Shown here piece by piece: positions 33,620 to 45,517 of a stretch of DNA of 64,000 nucleotides. The stretch is from Lachnospiraceae bacterium (GTDB taxonomy: Bacteria > Bacillota > Clostridia > Lachnospirales > Lachnospiraceae). Made by a program: the position numbers and the translations under genes. The stretch lies in the NCBI GenBank assembly GCA_022652545.1, contig JALCRM010000004.1:102610-166609 (forward strand), in the 5' to 3' direction. Below the pieces are notes generated by a model that worked only from the letters and a program-made list of their open reading frames with translations, did no database searches and was not told the origin of the DNA. Each line of letters starts with the position of its first letter. Positions within the stretch are counted from its first letter, which is position 1.

Positions 33620-36012
33620 TTTGAGAATCCTTCCCACTTCCAGTCCGCGACTTCCGGCATATCCACGCCGTTGTCACGGATATAGGTACGATGTGCGACC
33701 AGTGCGTCCTTCATCTCCTGGATCAGATGGGCGCCGCGGTTCCCGAGCTCCGGCATATGGTCCAGCATGGCCATGACCAGGTGGAAACGGTCGATCTCGT
33801 TCTGTACGCGCATGTCAAAAGGCGTTGTGATCGTGCCTTCCTCGTGATAGCCGTATACATGCATGTCCTTGTTGTGCCGGTTGTACACGAGCTCATGCAC
33901 CAGCGTCGGATAGCCGTGGAACGCAAAGATGATCGGCTTGTCCTTCGTGAAGATCGCATCGTAGTCCACGTCGGAAAGTCCGTGCGGATGGCGGTCCTGC
34001 GGCTGCAGGCGGAACAGGTCCACGACGTTGACGAAACGGACTTTGACATCTGGCATCGAACGGTGCAGGATGTCGACCGCCGCCAGAGCTTCCAGCGTAG
34101 GCGTATCTCCGCAGCAGGCGAGCACGACATCCGGCTCCTGCCCCTTGTCTGTGGACGCCCACTCCCAGATACCCAGGCCCTGCGTGCAGTGCTTCACGGC
34201 CTGGTCCATCGTCAGCCACTGCGGGCGGGGATGTTTTGAAGTGACCATGACGTTCACGTAATTTTTACTCTTCAGGCAGTGATCCATCGTGGAAAGCAGG
34301 CAGTTGGTGTCCGGAGGCAGATACAGGCGGACGACGTCGGCCTTCTTGTTGGCGATGTGGTCGAGGAAGCCCGGATCCTGGTGTGTGAACCCGTTGTGAT
34401 CCTGCTGCCAGACATTGGAGGTCAAAACAAGATTCAGCGAAGCGATCGGACGCCTCCAGGAAATCCCGTTGCACACCTTCAGCCATTTTGCATGCTGGGC
34501 TGCCATCGAATCGATGATGCGGATGAACGCCTCGTAGCTGGCGAAAAATCCGTGCCGGCCGGTCAGGATATACCCCTCGAGCCAGCCCTCGCACATATGC
34601 TCGGAGAGCATGGAGTCCATGATCCGCCCGTCCGGCGCCAGATATTCGTCCGTCTCGGGATCCGTGCCGTTGTTCCAGTCCCTGTTCGTCGCTTCGAACG
34701 CATGGTTCAGCCTGTTGGACATCGTTTCATCAGGCCCGAATATGCGGAAATTCGCCGCCTTCTCATTCAGCCTGAAAACGTCGCGGATATATTTCCCGAG
34801 TTCGATCATATCCTGTTTTTCGACGCTGCCGGGTGCAGGTACATCCACCGCATAGGTGCGGAAATCAGGCAGCCGCAGGTCGTGCAGCAGAATGCCGCCG
34901 TTGGCGTGGGGATTGGAGCCTATCCTGCGCTCTCCTGTCGGTGCGAGCGCCCTGAGCTCCGGGATCAGCGTCCCGTTTTCGTCGAAAAGTTCATCCGGTC
35001 TGTAGGAGAGCAGCCAGTTCTTCAGTATTTCAAGATGTTCCGGCCTGTCCATCATGACCGGTACCTGGTGTGCATGGAACGAGCCTTCGATCTTCACGCC
35101 GTCCACTTCCTTCGGCCCCGTCCAGCCCTTGGGAGTGCGCAGTACGATCATGGGCCAGGTCGGGCGGGAAGTGTCGCCGCTGTCCCTGGCGTTTTTCTGG
35201 ATCGCATGGATCGTCTCCACACAGCCGTCCAGCACCTCCGCCATCTTCCGGTGGATCGAAAGAACGGGCTCCGAAGGATCGTAGGTCACAAAATGCGGAT
35301 CCCAGCCGCAGCCGCGCAGCATCTCCTCCAGTTCTTCCTGCGGAATGCGCGAAAGGATAGTGGGATTGCTGATCTTAAAGCCGTTGAGGTGCAGGATCGG
35401 AAGCACCGCGCCGTCCGTGACCGGATTGATGAATTTGTTGCAGTGCCAGGAAGTGGCCAGGGGACCGGTCTCCGCCTCTCCGTCGCCCACTACGACAGCC
35501 GCAATGAGTCCCGGATTGTCAAAGATCGCACCGCAGGCGTGCGAGATCGAATAGCCCAGCTCGCCGCCCTCGTGGATGGAGCCGGGCGTCTCCGGCGCCA
35601 CATGGCTCGCGATGCCTCCCGGAAACGAAAACTGGCGGCAGAGTTTCTTCATGCCTTCCGTATCCTGGCTGATATTCGGATAGACCTCGCTGTAGGTACC
35701 TTCCAGATACGTGTTGGCGACAAAGAAGTTGCCGCCGTGGCCGGGACCGGAGATCAGGATCAGGTCCTGGTCATACTTGCGGATGACGCGGTTCAGATGC
35801 ACGTAGATGAAATTCTGGCCGGGCACCGTTCCCCAGTGCCCTACGATCTTCTTTTTCACCTGCTCCCTTGTCAGCGGCTCGCGCAGCAGCGGGTTGTCCA
35901 GCATATACAGCTGTGCCGCTCCGAGATAATTGGCAGCGCGCCAGTAGGCATCCATCTTTTCCAGATATTCGTCGGTAAGGGGTCCTCTTTCGATACAGTC
36001 TGTCTGCGTCAT
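33616..36012 (-). CDS. xfp: Phosphoketolase (xylulose-5-P/fructose-6-P)
   Basis: The 798-residue protein is full length for the family. It contains [17 protein letters not shown], the [19 protein letters not shown] block and GDGEAETGP, the thiamine diphosphate and phosphate sites of phosphoketolases. It splits xylulose-5-phosphate or fructose-6-phosphate into acetyl phosphate and an aldose phosphate, giving a route from pentoses to acetate and ATP. The ATG at 36012 was chosen because GGAGG lies 5 bases before it; the ATG at 36024 has no such site. It is co-transcribed with nudC. Substrate preference cannot be told from motifs seen here. Confidence 0.95.
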   Translation of the reverse strand: MTQTDCIERGPLTDEYLEKMDAYWRAANYLGAAQLYMLDNPLLREPLTREQVKKKIVGHWGTVPGQNFIYVHLNRVIRKYDQDLILISGPGHGGNFFVANTYLEGTYSEVYPNISQDTEGMKKLCRQFSFPGGIASHVAPETPGSIHEGGELGYSISHACGAIFDNPGLIAAVVVGDGEAETGPLATSWHCNKFINPVTDGAVLPILHLNGFKISNPTILSRIPQEELEEMLRGCGWDPHFVTYDPSEPVLSIHRKMAEVLDGCVETIHAIQKNARDSGDTSRPTWPMIVLRTPKGWTGPKEVDGVKIEGSFHAHQVPVMMDRPEHLEILKNWLLSYRPDELFDENGTLIPELRALAPTGERRIGSNPHANGGILLHDLRLPDFRTYAVDVPAPGSVEKQDMIELGKYIRDVFRLNEKAANFRIFGPDETMSNRLNHAFEATNRDWNNGTDPETDEYLAPDGRIMDSMLSEHMCEGWLEGYILTGRHGFFASYEAFIRIIDSMAAQHAKWLKVCNGISWRRPIASLNLVLTSNVWQQDHNGFTHQDPGFLDHIANKKADVVRLYLPPDTNCLLSTMDHCLKSKNYVNVMVTSKHPRPQWLTMDQAVKHCTQGLGIWEWASTDKGQEPDVVLACCGDTPTLEALAAVDILHRSMPDVKVRFVNVVDLFRLQPQDRHPHGLSDVDYDAIFTKDKPIIFAFHGYPTLVHELVYNRHNKDMHVYGYHEEGTITTPFDMRVQNEIDRFHLVMAMLDHMPELGNRGAHLIQEMKDALVAHRTYIRDNGVDMPEVADWKWEGFSN

Positions 36013-36231
36013 CTTTTCCTCCATGTGGGCAGCCGGCGCTGCTCTTTAGCGCCGTTGCTGTAGCACTATGCTATCAGGATAATGCGAACCGCCGGACAAG
36101 GCAATGGGAAATCTCCCGCGGCCCCGGTTTGTAGAACAGGCGGCAGAGTGATAAAGTGGAGGCTGCCGCAGGATCCCGCATTCCGGCTGTTTTGGCCGGC
36201 ACGCGGACGGCGGGCGAAAGGAGCTGCTGCC
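36013..36231. other. Intergenic region between phosphoketolase and MBL genes
   Basis: This 219-base divergent region should carry the promoters of both genes. On the minus strand TTGTCC with a 17-base spacer before TGATAG (around 36100-36070) is a weak candidate. I see no convincing promoter for the rightward gene, and no repeats. Confidence 0.35.
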
Positions 36232-36924
36232 ATGAAGATCACCTATATCCACCACAGTGCATTCCTGGTCGAAACAGACACGCTGACCCTGCTGTTCGAC
36301 TACTACACTGGAGCGATCCCTGCGATCGGGAAAGACCGGCCGCTGTACGTCCTTACAAGCCATGCGCACCCGGACCACTTCGACCGTTCCGTCTTCCGCC
36401 TTGCTTCGGAACATCCCGCCGTCCGCTTCCTGCTCTCGGCGGATATTTCCCGTTCGGCCGTCCCGTCTTCTCTCCTCGGACAGACCGTCTTCCTGAAGCC
36501 CGAGACAGTCTGGTCGGACAGTCTGCTGCGCGTGGAAACGCTGCGTTCAAATGACGCAGGCTGTGCGTTCTGGTGTACCGCGCTGCAGGACGGAAAGGCG
36601 ATCTATCACGCCGGCGACCTCAACAACTGGTACTGGGACGGCGATCGTTCCGACGCCATCCTGGCCGATAAATATCATCGTGAACTCGAACGTCTGCGGG
36701 GACGCCGCTGCGACGTCGCCTTTATCCCCGTTGACCCGCGCCTCAGAGCTCCGCAGAAGGGCATGCTCGACTTTCTCGGATACTGCGGCGCGGATGTCCT
36801 GTTTCCCATGCATCAGTGGGAAAAATACGGGATCACGGCACAGGTGAAGGCTCTGCCGGAAATAGCAGGCTGCAGGGACCGGATCCGGGAGATCTCGCAG
36901 GACGGGCAGGTATTCGACATCTGA
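36232..36924 (+). CDS. Metallo-beta-lactamase-fold hydrolase
   Basis: The protein has 230 residues. The N-terminus is YIHHSAFLVETDTLTLLFDYY, followed by the metal-binding SHAHPDHFD motif (about residues 43-51) and YHAGDLNNW (about 124). The UlaG-like short form has the usual C-terminal lid and final helices with the FPMHQW histidine. ATG 36232 lies behind GAAAGGAG. Substrate unknown; members hydrolyse lactones, phosphodiesters or thioesters. It stands alone upstream of a promoter for the next two genes. Confidence 0.82.
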   Translation: MKITYIHHSAFLVETDTLTLLFDYYTGAIPAIGKDRPLYVLTSHAHPDHFDRSVFRLASEHPAVRFLLSADISRSAVPSSLLGQTVFLKPETVWSDSLLRVETLRSNDAGCAFWCTALQDGKAIYHAGDLNNWYWDGDRSDAILADKYHRELERLRGRRCDVAFIPVDPRLRAPQKGMLDFLGYCGADVLFPMHQWEKYGITAQVKALPEIAGCRDRIREISQDGQVFDI

Positions 36925-36961
36925 AGGATCTTCGAAAACGCTGCGTTTCGGCACCCTGTTC

Positions 36962-36970
36962 TGCTATACT
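36962..36970 (+). promoter_or_regulatory. Extended -10 promoter for the Dabb-ProX gene pair
   Basis: TGCTATACT at 36962-36970 is an extended -10 element about 60 bases before the Dabb ATG. No clear -35 is present. Confidence 0.45.
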
Positions 36971-37028
36971 TGTAAAAACAGGCCCCGGATATCGGAAGCG
37001 GGCCGCTGAGCATACGGAGGATAAAACA

Positions 37029-37331
37029 ATGGTCAGACATATCATTTTATGGCAGCTGAAGGACGAACTTACCGACGCACGGAAGGCTGAAGTAAAGAGC
37101 GGGATCAAAACCGGCCTGGAAAGCCTGCAGGGCAAGGTGCCCGGACTTGTTTCGATCCACGTGCAGACCGAATGTCTTCCCTCGTCCAATGCCGACGTCA
37201 TGCTGGATGCGGTACTCGAGGATGCGCAGGCCCTGCGCGGCTACGCAGTACACCCGGAACACCTTGCCGTTGCGAACGGCGCAGTGCGCCCCTTCACAAA
37301 GAGCCGCGTCTGCATGGATTACGAGGCCTGA
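37029..37331 (+). CDS. Dabb (stress-responsive A/B barrel) protein
   Basis: The 100-residue protein opens with MVRHIILWQLKD and ends with VRPFTKSRVCMDYE, the first and last strands of the Dabb ferredoxin-like dimer fold. The conserved HIILWQLKD and YAVHPEHLAV segments are present. GGAGG precedes the ATG at 37029. Family members are dimeric and bind small aromatic or polyketide ligands, but most bacterial examples have no known role. It is the first gene of a pair with the ProX-type deacylase. Confidence 0.82.
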   Translation: MVRHIILWQLKDELTDARKAEVKSGIKTGLESLQGKVPGLVSIHVQTECLPSSNADVMLDAVLEDAQALRGYAVHPEHLAVANGAVRPFTKSRVCMDYEA

Positions 37332-37336
37332 CAAAA

Positions 37337-37918
37337 ATGGCCGCATATGTACTCGAAAAGGGACGGCCTGCATCGGCAGACGGACGCACGGATAAGGAAA
37401 TAAGAGTCTACGACTTTCTCGATGCCCACGGGATCGAGTATTACCGGGCAGACCACCCGGACGCGCACGCGGACACCATGGAGGCCTGCAGGGAGATCGA
37501 CGAAGTACTGCAGGCGACGGTCGTAAAAAATCTTTTCCTCACCAACCGGCAGCACACCTGTTTTTACCTGCTGATGATGCCCGGTGAAAAGCAGTTCAAA
37601 ACAAAGGAACTCTCCGGACAGCTCGGGATTTCACGTCTGTCCTTCGCTGCACCCGAAGAAATGGAAAAATATCTGGACTGCACGCCCGGCTCTTCCAGCG
37701 TCATGGGACTGATGAACGACCGCGACGGCCGCGTACAGCTCCTCGTCGACCGCGACGTACTGGACGGGGAATACATCGGCTGCCACCCCTGCATCAACAC
37801 CTCCAGCCTGAAGATCCGCACCAGGGACATTTTCGAGGTCTTTCTCAGCGCCGTAGGACACCGGATGCAGATCGTCCGGCTGAACGGGGATACAGAAAAC
37901 GTATCCCCTGAATCATAA
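37337..37918 (+). CDS. Prolyl-tRNA editing protein ProX-type (YbaK/EbsC fold)
   Basis: This 193-residue protein starts at the ATG at 37337, 5 bases after the Dabb stop. The YbaK/EbsC domain shows VVKNLFL (catalytic lysine), the GSSSVMGLMND loop and HPCINTSSLKI, all features of free-standing bacterial ProX/PrdX deacylases that clear Ala-tRNA(Pro). A short N-terminal extension precedes IRVYDFLDAHGIEYY. The assignment to the PrdX/ProX subgroup is by overall resemblance. A bidirectional terminator follows. Confidence 0.85.
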   Translation: MAAYVLEKGRPASADGRTDKEIRVYDFLDAHGIEYYRADHPDAHADTMEACREIDEVLQATVVKNLFLTNRQHTCFYLLMMPGEKQFKTKELSGQLGISRLSFAAPEEMEKYLDCTPGSSSVMGLMNDRDGRVQLLVDRDVLDGEYIGCHPCINTSSLKIRTRDIFEVFLSAVGHRMQIVRLNGDTENVSPES

Positions 37919-37955
37919 GGATCTTTCTGTACAAAACATCTTTCCTCACGAAAAG

Positions 37956-37981
37956 AAGTCCGGAGCTCGCGCCCCGGACTT
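37956..37981. terminator. Bidirectional rho-independent terminator
   Basis: An 8-bp stem AAGTCCGG/CCGGACTT with a 10-base loop is flanked by TTCTTT on the right and by TTCTTTTC on the minus strand. It serves the ProX gene and the convergent small gene at 38031. Confidence 0.8.
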
Positions 37982-38030
37982 TCTTTATGCTATGTTTACG
38001 TTGTTTCTCCGGCTGTTCCTGCCGGCTTTC

Positions 38031-38438
38031 CTATTTGGTCTTTACATACTCGTCTTCGTCAGGCTGGATATTCTGGATCTCGCCCGTGTAATCATGCGGA
38101 TCGAAAGGCTGCTTGCTGTTCTGCTCCTCGATGACCTGCTCGAGCAGATACTGCTGCTCGGCATCCGTAAGATAGAGCGGCCATGCATAGGGCTTCTCCG
38201 GCTCCACTTTCTCACCTTCCGCATAGCTCTGATAAATGCCTACCTTGTTCCTGATCTCGACGTCACGGACATATTCCGCAACCGATTTTTCCCCGGCTTC
38301 CCTGCCGTTCAGCGGGCATACCGGCGATCCCGGGAACGAGACTTCCGCTGCCGGCTGGCTGTACAGCCGCCTCAGCTTCTCAACGTTCATCAAAACCGCA
38401 TGTTCCCACTCTTCCTTGCTTCCGAATGTGTCTTCCAT
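38031..38438 (-). CDS. Small acidic protein of unknown function after atpC
   Basis: I do not recognise this 135-residue protein. GGAGG lies 10 bases before the ATG at 38438. It is acidic, without membrane segment or signal peptide; a central YVRDVEIRNKVGIYQSY helix and a Pro/Tyr-rich turn (EKPYAWPLYL) are the most structured-looking parts, and the C-terminus is charged. It lies 114 bases downstream of atpC on the same strand and just before a terminator, so it may be the last gene of the ATP synthase operon. That link is positional only. Confidence 0.65.
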   Translation of the reverse strand: MEDTFGSKEEWEHAVLMNVEKLRRLYSQPAAEVSFPGSPVCPLNGREAGEKSVAEYVRDVEIRNKVGIYQSYAEGEKVEPEKPYAWPLYLTDAEQQYLLEQVIEEQNSKQPFDPHDYTGEIQNIQPDEDEYVKTK

Positions 38439-38552
38439 TGTACCGTAGCCTCCTTGACCCCAGAAATTTCATGACTTTGTCTTTCCCGAAGGCCCCCCGG
38501 CACTTCGTTCCGGACAATGACATTGTACCATAGCTCCCTGTGAACGGCATAC

Positions 38553-38981
38553 CTACATGAACTGTTTTTCTTTGACTTTCAGGCGGCTGAGGGCACGGGC
38601 AAGAGAAGCCTGCGTGCGGTTGTACTCGTTGATGCTCTGTTTCTGGCGCATGGCTTCCAGGGCGCGGGCCTTGGCTTCTTCCGCACGCCGTTCATCGATC
38701 TCCTCCGGAGTCTCCGCTGTCAGCACCAGCGCAGTGACCCGGTTGTTCGCGACCTGCACGGTTCCGCGGCTGACAGCAAAGTGGTGCCACTTCTCATCGG
38801 GTGTCTGGTAGTCCATTTCCCCGGACTCCACCGCCACGATCATATCTTCATGATGTGCAAGGATCCCCACCTCGCCATGGTCAGTGGCCGGGATGATCAG
38901 GCAGATCGCTCTGCCGTTGTATACCTCCCTGTTGGCTGCCAGGAGACGCAGGGTAAATGTGGCATTGTCTTTGGTCGCCAT
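38553..38981 (-). CDS. atpC: F1Fo ATP synthase epsilon subunit
   Basis: The 142-residue protein has the N-terminal beta sandwich (TFTLRLLAANREVYNG, TDHGEVGILAHHEDMIVAVESG) and a two-helix C-terminal part with an ERRAEEAKARALEAMR stretch. Epsilon is part of the central stalk and can inhibit ATP hydrolysis. It starts immediately after the atpD stop with no spacing, as expected for the operon end. The C-terminal helices are complete, so an inhibitory role is possible. Confidence 0.93.
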   Translation of the reverse strand: MATKDNATFTLRLLAANREVYNGRAICLIIPATDHGEVGILAHHEDMIVAVESGEMDYQTPDEKWHHFAVSRGTVQVANNRVTALVLTAETPEEIDERRAEEAKARALEAMRQKQSINEYNRTQASLARALSRLKVKEKQFM

Positions 38982-41536
<2,555 letters not shown>

Positions 41537-41552
41537 CTATCGCTCTCCCGCC

Positions 41553-43352
41553 TCAGGACTGGTCGGCCACTGTTTCGCCGGCCTGTTCCTTCCATGCATT
41601 CTTGTAGCTTTGGGCTGTCTTGAGGATCTTGGTTTTCATATCGTCGTCCAAAGCCTGGCCGGTCTCTATCATCTGGCCGATCTCGGGATGATTCTGGGCA
41701 AAATACTGCAGCATGCCGCTGCGGAAATCCGCAATGCGGTCCCTCGGCACATCGATCAGCATCCGCGCGCCCGAGACCACCAGCTGTATGACCATATCAT
41801 GCACGGAATACGGATGATACAGCGGCTGTTTCAGCAGTTCCATAAGGGCACCGCCCTGCGCCAGCATATCTTTTGTCGTCTGGTCCAGGTCGGAGGAAAA
41901 CTGTGTGAAAACTTCCATCTCACGGTACTGGGCAAGGTCGATACGCAACGTACCGCAGGCCTTTTTCATGGCCTTCGTCTGCGCCGCACCGCCGACACGC
42001 GATACGGAAAGTCCTACATTGATAGCCGGGCGTTCCCCGGAGAAAAACAGGTCTGTCTCGAGGAAGATCTGGCCGTCGGTTATGGAAATGACGTTGGTAG
42101 GGATATAGGCGGAAACATCTCCGTCCTGCGTTTCCACGATCGGCAGCGCCGTGATGGACCCTCCGCCCAGTTTTGCGCTGAGCCTTGCGGAACGTTCCAG
42201 CAGGCGGCTGTGCAGATAGAAAACGTCGCCGGGATAGGCTTCCCTGCCGGGCGGCCTTCCGAGCAGCAGGGACAGGGTACGGTATGCGACCGCGTGTTTG
42301 CTGAGGTCGTCGTACACGATGAGCACATCCTTGCCTCTCTGTGAAAAATATTCCGCCATCGAAGTGGCTGCATAAGGTGCGATATACTGCATCGACGCGG
42401 GCTCGGCTGCGGTGGCGCACATCACGATCGTGTACTTCATGGCTTCCGCGCGCACCAGCGTATTGACGAGAGATGCGACCTTGGATGCCTTCTGGCCGAT
42501 GGCTACATATACGCAGTAGCAGTCCTTGTCCTTCTGGTTGATGATCGTATCGACCGCGATGGATGTTTTGCCCGTCTGACGGTCCCCGATGATCAGTTCA
42601 CGCTGACCGCGTCCGATGGGAAACATGGAATCAATTGCCAGGATGCCGGTCTGGAGCGGTACACCGACCTGCTGTCTGTCCACGATGCCGGGCGCGGGCT
42701 GTTCGATCGCACGATAGTCGTCCGAGTGGATCTCTCCCATGCCGTCGATCGGTTCACCGAGCGCATTCACGACTCTTCCGAGGAAGGAACTGCCTGCGGG
42801 AACGCCCGCGCGTCTGCCTGTGCGCACGACGCGGCTGCCTTCCCCGATCTGCCCTTCCTTGCCGAACAGGATGACGCCGATGGTATCTCTCCCGATATTC
42901 TGGACCATGCCTTTGACACCGGAGTCAAACAGCACGACTTCGCCGTACATGACTTCGTTCATACCGCTGATGACGGCGATGCCGTCGCCGACCTTCAGCA
43001 CCGTGCCGATCTCCTGGCGCTTCGCCATCAGGGTGAAGTCCTCGACACCGTTCTGCAGCACCGACATGATGTCTGCGGTCTGGTCATTGCGCATAGCCGT
43101 ACGCAGCTGTTCAATGTGTTCCTTGAACTGCTGCTGCCTGCCGCGGGTACTCCAGTCGTATTCTACGTTGCCGACCTTCAGGATGAAGCCGCCGCCGATC
43201 GAAGCATCGTATTTTTCCGTAATATTGACGCTGCCTTCATCGACCTTCAGTTTGTCTGCGATCAGCTTACGGATCTGCAGAAGCTGTTCCGTGGTCGGCG
43301 GCGTCGCATAGATCAGCTGTGCGCTGACGATATGATTTTCATTCTCAGCCAT
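41553..43352 (-). CDS. atpA: F1Fo ATP synthase alpha subunit with N-terminal delta-subunit domain
   Basis: This 599-residue protein is about 95 residues longer than usual alpha subunits. Residues about 8-82 match the C-terminal domain of delta/OSCP: VSAQLIYATPPTTEQ, a charged helix, then IGGGFILKVGNVEYDWSTRG, the GG-x-x-x-x-x-G-x-x-x-x-D-x-S pattern. Normal alpha begins near 92 (ADIMSVLQNGVEDF), then GTVLKVGDGIA, the P-loop GDRQTGKTS (256-264) and the end of alpha. Its ATG overlaps the atpF stop (TAATG), so no separate atpH exists between them. The delta N-terminal helical domain, which normally caps the three alpha N-termini, is missing. The fusion would put three delta C-domains on each F1 unless processed. 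Confidence 0.93.
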   Translation of the reverse strand: MAENENHIVSAQLIYATPPTTEQLLQIRKLIADKLKVDEGSVNITEKYDASIGGGFILKVGNVEYDWSTRGRQQQFKEHIEQLRTAMRNDQTADIMSVLQNGVEDFTLMAKRQEIGTVLKVGDGIAVISGMNEVMYGEVVLFDSGVKGMVQNIGRDTIGVILFGKEGQIGEGSRVVRTGRRAGVPAGSSFLGRVVNALGEPIDGMGEIHSDDYRAIEQPAPGIVDRQQVGVPLQTGILAIDSMFPIGRGQRELIIGDRQTGKTSIAVDTIINQKDKDCYCVYVAIGQKASKVASLVNTLVRAEAMKYTIVMCATAAEPASMQYIAPYAATSMAEYFSQRGKDVLIVYDDLSKHAVAYRTLSLLLGRPPGREAYPGDVFYLHSRLLERSARLSAKLGGGSITALPIVETQDGDVSAYIPTNVISITDGQIFLETDLFFSGERPAINVGLSVSRVGGAAQTKAMKKACGTLRIDLAQYREMEVFTQFSSDLDQTTKDMLAQGGALMELLKQPLYHPYSVHDMVIQLVVSGARMLIDVPRDRIADFRSGMLQYFAQNHPEIGQMIETGQALDDDMKTKILKTAQSYKNAWKEQAGETVADQS

Positions 43353-43945
43353 TACTTGTCACCGTCTGTTTCCGACGTAGCGGCGCCGCTGTTCCCACTC
43401 CCGTTTGCCGGGGCCGGGGAGACCTGTGCCGTATTTCCGTCCGCGCCGTTTTCGGCGTTGATCTGTTCGTCAAGATTGTGCACGAACAGGTCGTAAATAT
43501 TGTTGTTGGCCGTCACCGGATCGCTCCCGGCAGAGATCTTCTCCGCCGCGGATACTACCATATCCGTGATGGAATCCCGCGCTGCGTTGAGTTTTTCATT
43601 GGCCTCTCTGGCGGCGCGTTCCCTGGCCTCGGCTATGATCTTGTCAGACTGCTGCTGTGCGCCCGCGATAATGCGGTTGTATTCCTGCGTGGCATCGACC
43701 CGGGCCTTGTCCACCATCTCGGTGTGCTCCTGGTCTTCCGCCGTTTTGAAATACTCGTACTGCTTCTTCATTTCTTCCGCATCAGCTGTCAGCTTCTGTG
43801 CATTGTCGAGCTGTGCCTGGATCTCGCTCTTTCTCTGGTCAAGCACTTTTTTGACGCGCTTGAAGAGAAATTTTTTGAGGATCAGGTAGAGCACCAGCAC
43901 GTTGATGACGGTAAATATCATGTTGGATACACTAATATTGAGCAC
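43352..43945 (-). CDS. atpF: F1Fo ATP synthase b subunit
   Basis: The 197-residue protein has one N-terminal membrane helix (about residues 8-28), then a long charged coiled coil, the peripheral stalk, with the usual EARERAAREANEKLNAARDSI heptads. It starts with GTG at 43945 behind AGGGAG. The last 35 residues are a low-complexity Gly/Ser/Asn/Ala tail not seen in typical b subunits. Its normal C-terminal partner is the delta C-domain, which here is fused to alpha directly downstream. The b end might therefore contact alpha-linked domains. Confidence 0.93.
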   Translation of the reverse strand: MLNISVSNMIFTVINVLVLYLILKKFLFKRVKKVLDQRKSEIQAQLDNAQKLTADAEEMKKQYEYFKTAEDQEHTEMVDKARVDATQEYNRIIAGAQQQSDKIIAEARERAAREANEKLNAARDSITDMVVSAAEKISAGSDPVTANNNIYDLFVHNLDEQINAENGADGNTAQVSPAPANGSGNSGAATSETDGDK

Positions 43946-44032
43946 TTCGATCTCCCTTCGGACATACCGCCGTTAAGCCGGCTGTCTTCCCTTCCGGTCT
44001 GCGGCCGGAGGTTCGGCTGCAAGAGGTCCGCT

Positions 44033-44251
44033 TCATTTCATGATGATGAGCAGAATACCGAGCACGAAGCCGTAAATAGCCGTTGCTTCAGCCAGTGCAC
44101 AGCCCAGCAGCAGCTGTGTCGTGATCTTGCCGCTGGCCTCAGGCTGCCTTGCCGTGGCGTCACATGCCCTGCCTGTAGCGAGTCCGATACCGAGTCCGGC
44201 ACCTATGCCGGTGATTGCGCAGATACCTGCACCGATTGCTGTAACATCCAT
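44033..44251 (-). CDS. atpE: F1Fo ATP synthase c subunit
   Basis: The 72-residue hairpin has two membrane helices, with a polar loop RQPEA and the ion-binding glutamate in ALAEATAIYG. The Gln and Glu-Ser residues of sodium-binding c rings are replaced by Ile (GLGIG) and Glu-Ala, so proton coupling is more likely. A strong GGAGG ribosome site precedes the ATG. Spacing to atpB is 109 bases, as is common for this highly translated subunit. Confidence 0.94.
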   Translation of the reverse strand: MDVTAIGAGICAITGIGAGLGIGLATGRACDATARQPEASGKITTQLLLGCALAEATAIYGFVLGILLIIMK

Positions 44252-44360
44252 GTTCTTTTCCTCCAGATCCTTTTATGAATTTCCGGTTTTCACTTTCCAA
44301 AGCCCGGCTCTCCGGTACTTCCGCCGGGCTTTATGCCCCGTCCCGCTGCAACGACCCGGG

Positions 44361-45050
44361 TCAGGGTTCCACTGCTTCCTTTATGTACAGCGAAGTAAGA
44401 AAGACAAATACATAAGCCTGGATCAGTCCGTCAAAGATGTCAAAGTACAAACTGAAGATCGCCGGTACCACAGCCGGCACGATCAGTTTGAGCATTTCCA
44501 TGATGATGAAAGCTCCGAGTACGTTGCCAAACAGCCGCATGCAAAGGGACAGCGGCCTGATGAACAGTTCCAGGATGTTGATGGGAGTAATGATCGCGAT
44601 CGGCTGGGTGAAACTCTTCGCCCATTTCCGCACGCCCTTGGCACGGATGCCGGAAACCTCGACCAGTACGATACTCATCACAGCCAGCGTCAGCGTGATG
44701 TTCAGATCCTTGGTCGGCGGCTTCATTCCGAAGATCCCGATCAGGTTGGAGACCGCGACAAACAGCAGCACAGTCGCCAGGTACTCCCAGTACTGCTTCC
44801 CGTTATCTCCCAGCATGTCCCCGAAGAACTTCTCCAGCCAGTTGACGAAGGTCTCGATCATGAGCTGTCTTTTGCCAGGATTGAAGATACGCAGGTCATG
44901 CGTGAACCACAGGGACAGAAGCAGGATGATCGCCATGACCACCCAGGTGATCACGATCGACTCCGATACATCGATCCCGCCGAAAATAGGAATTCTGAAT
45001 ACCGTCGTGACATTAAGCTGTTCCTGCAGATCGGCAGACAGCTTGCCCAT
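44361..45050 (-). CDS. atpB: F1Fo ATP synthase a subunit
   Basis: The 229-residue protein starts at the ATG at 45050 behind GGGGG. It has five or six helices and the conserved LCMRLFGNVLGAFI motif containing the essential arginine of the proton path, plus the C-terminal IQAYVFVFLTSLYIKEA helix. It is slightly short, with a reduced N-terminus, which is common in Clostridia. As first gene of the operon it is followed by atpE and atpF. No atpI gene is seen upstream. Confidence 0.94.
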   Translation of the reverse strand: MGKLSADLQEQLNVTTVFRIPIFGGIDVSESIVITWVVMAIILLLSLWFTHDLRIFNPGKRQLMIETFVNWLEKFFGDMLGDNGKQYWEYLATVLLFVAVSNLIGIFGMKPPTKDLNITLTLAVMSIVLVEVSGIRAKGVRKWAKSFTQPIAIITPINILELFIRPLSLCMRLFGNVLGAFIIMEMLKLIVPAVVPAIFSLYFDIFDGLIQAYVFVFLTSLYIKEAVEP

Positions 45051-45517
45051 GCAAACACCCCCGTTCGCGGACCGCCGCCTTTGTACGGCCCGGCTGTTCC
45101 GGCACTCCTCCGCATTCCCCCGTATATTTCCGTTAGTGCGGAGCCGAAACACATTAACATTTTCGTCGTTCCCGCCGGGTTTGTCAATGTCACCTCCCTG
45201 ATCGTTTTCTGGCTTCGGGATACCGCTGCCGCGAACAGGCGGTCTGCACAGAACTGTTTATAGGATGGTCTTTGAAGAGCTTTGGCGGATAAGTCTCCCA
45301 GGCGCGATCATAAATGGTCGTGAGGGGCGTACCTTGGAGGTGATTCTGATCGCGAGGGTTGTCCGGGGCGATTTTGATCGTTTTGCCCCCTAAAACACCC
45401 CCACCGCGAACAATTCTGCCCCCACCTGCCGCTGCACAGCCCGGCGACCGGCAGCTTTCAGACAGTAGCCATGCGCCCGCCCGGGCAGTTGTCCGGAGGT
45501 CAAAAGGGCAGATATTC
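45051..45517. other. Leader/intergenic region upstream of the ATP synthase operon
   Basis: This 467-base stretch has no gene I can support. On the minus strand TTGACA at 45187-45182, a 17-base spacer and GAAAAT at 45164-45159 form a possible operon promoter. A minus-strand open frame (45190-45564) is uninterrupted but overlaps a terminator, is Arg-rich, and resembles no family I know. The purine- and pyrimidine-biased tracts around 45370-45430 are unexplained. Confidence 0.4.

Noticed and set aside
34279..36063. Long plus-strand open frame of almost 600 codons
   Set aside because: It is exactly antisense to phosphoketolase; high-GC DNA gives long antisense frames. The same applies to plus-strand frames at 4907-6271, 12066-13300, 16640-18442 and 22985-24130, which are His/Arg-rich and resemble no family.
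44033..44251. Sodium-type c subunit of ATP synthase
   Set aside because: The Gln and Glu-Ser residues of sodium-binding c rings are replaced by Ile and Glu-Ala, so sodium coupling is not supported.
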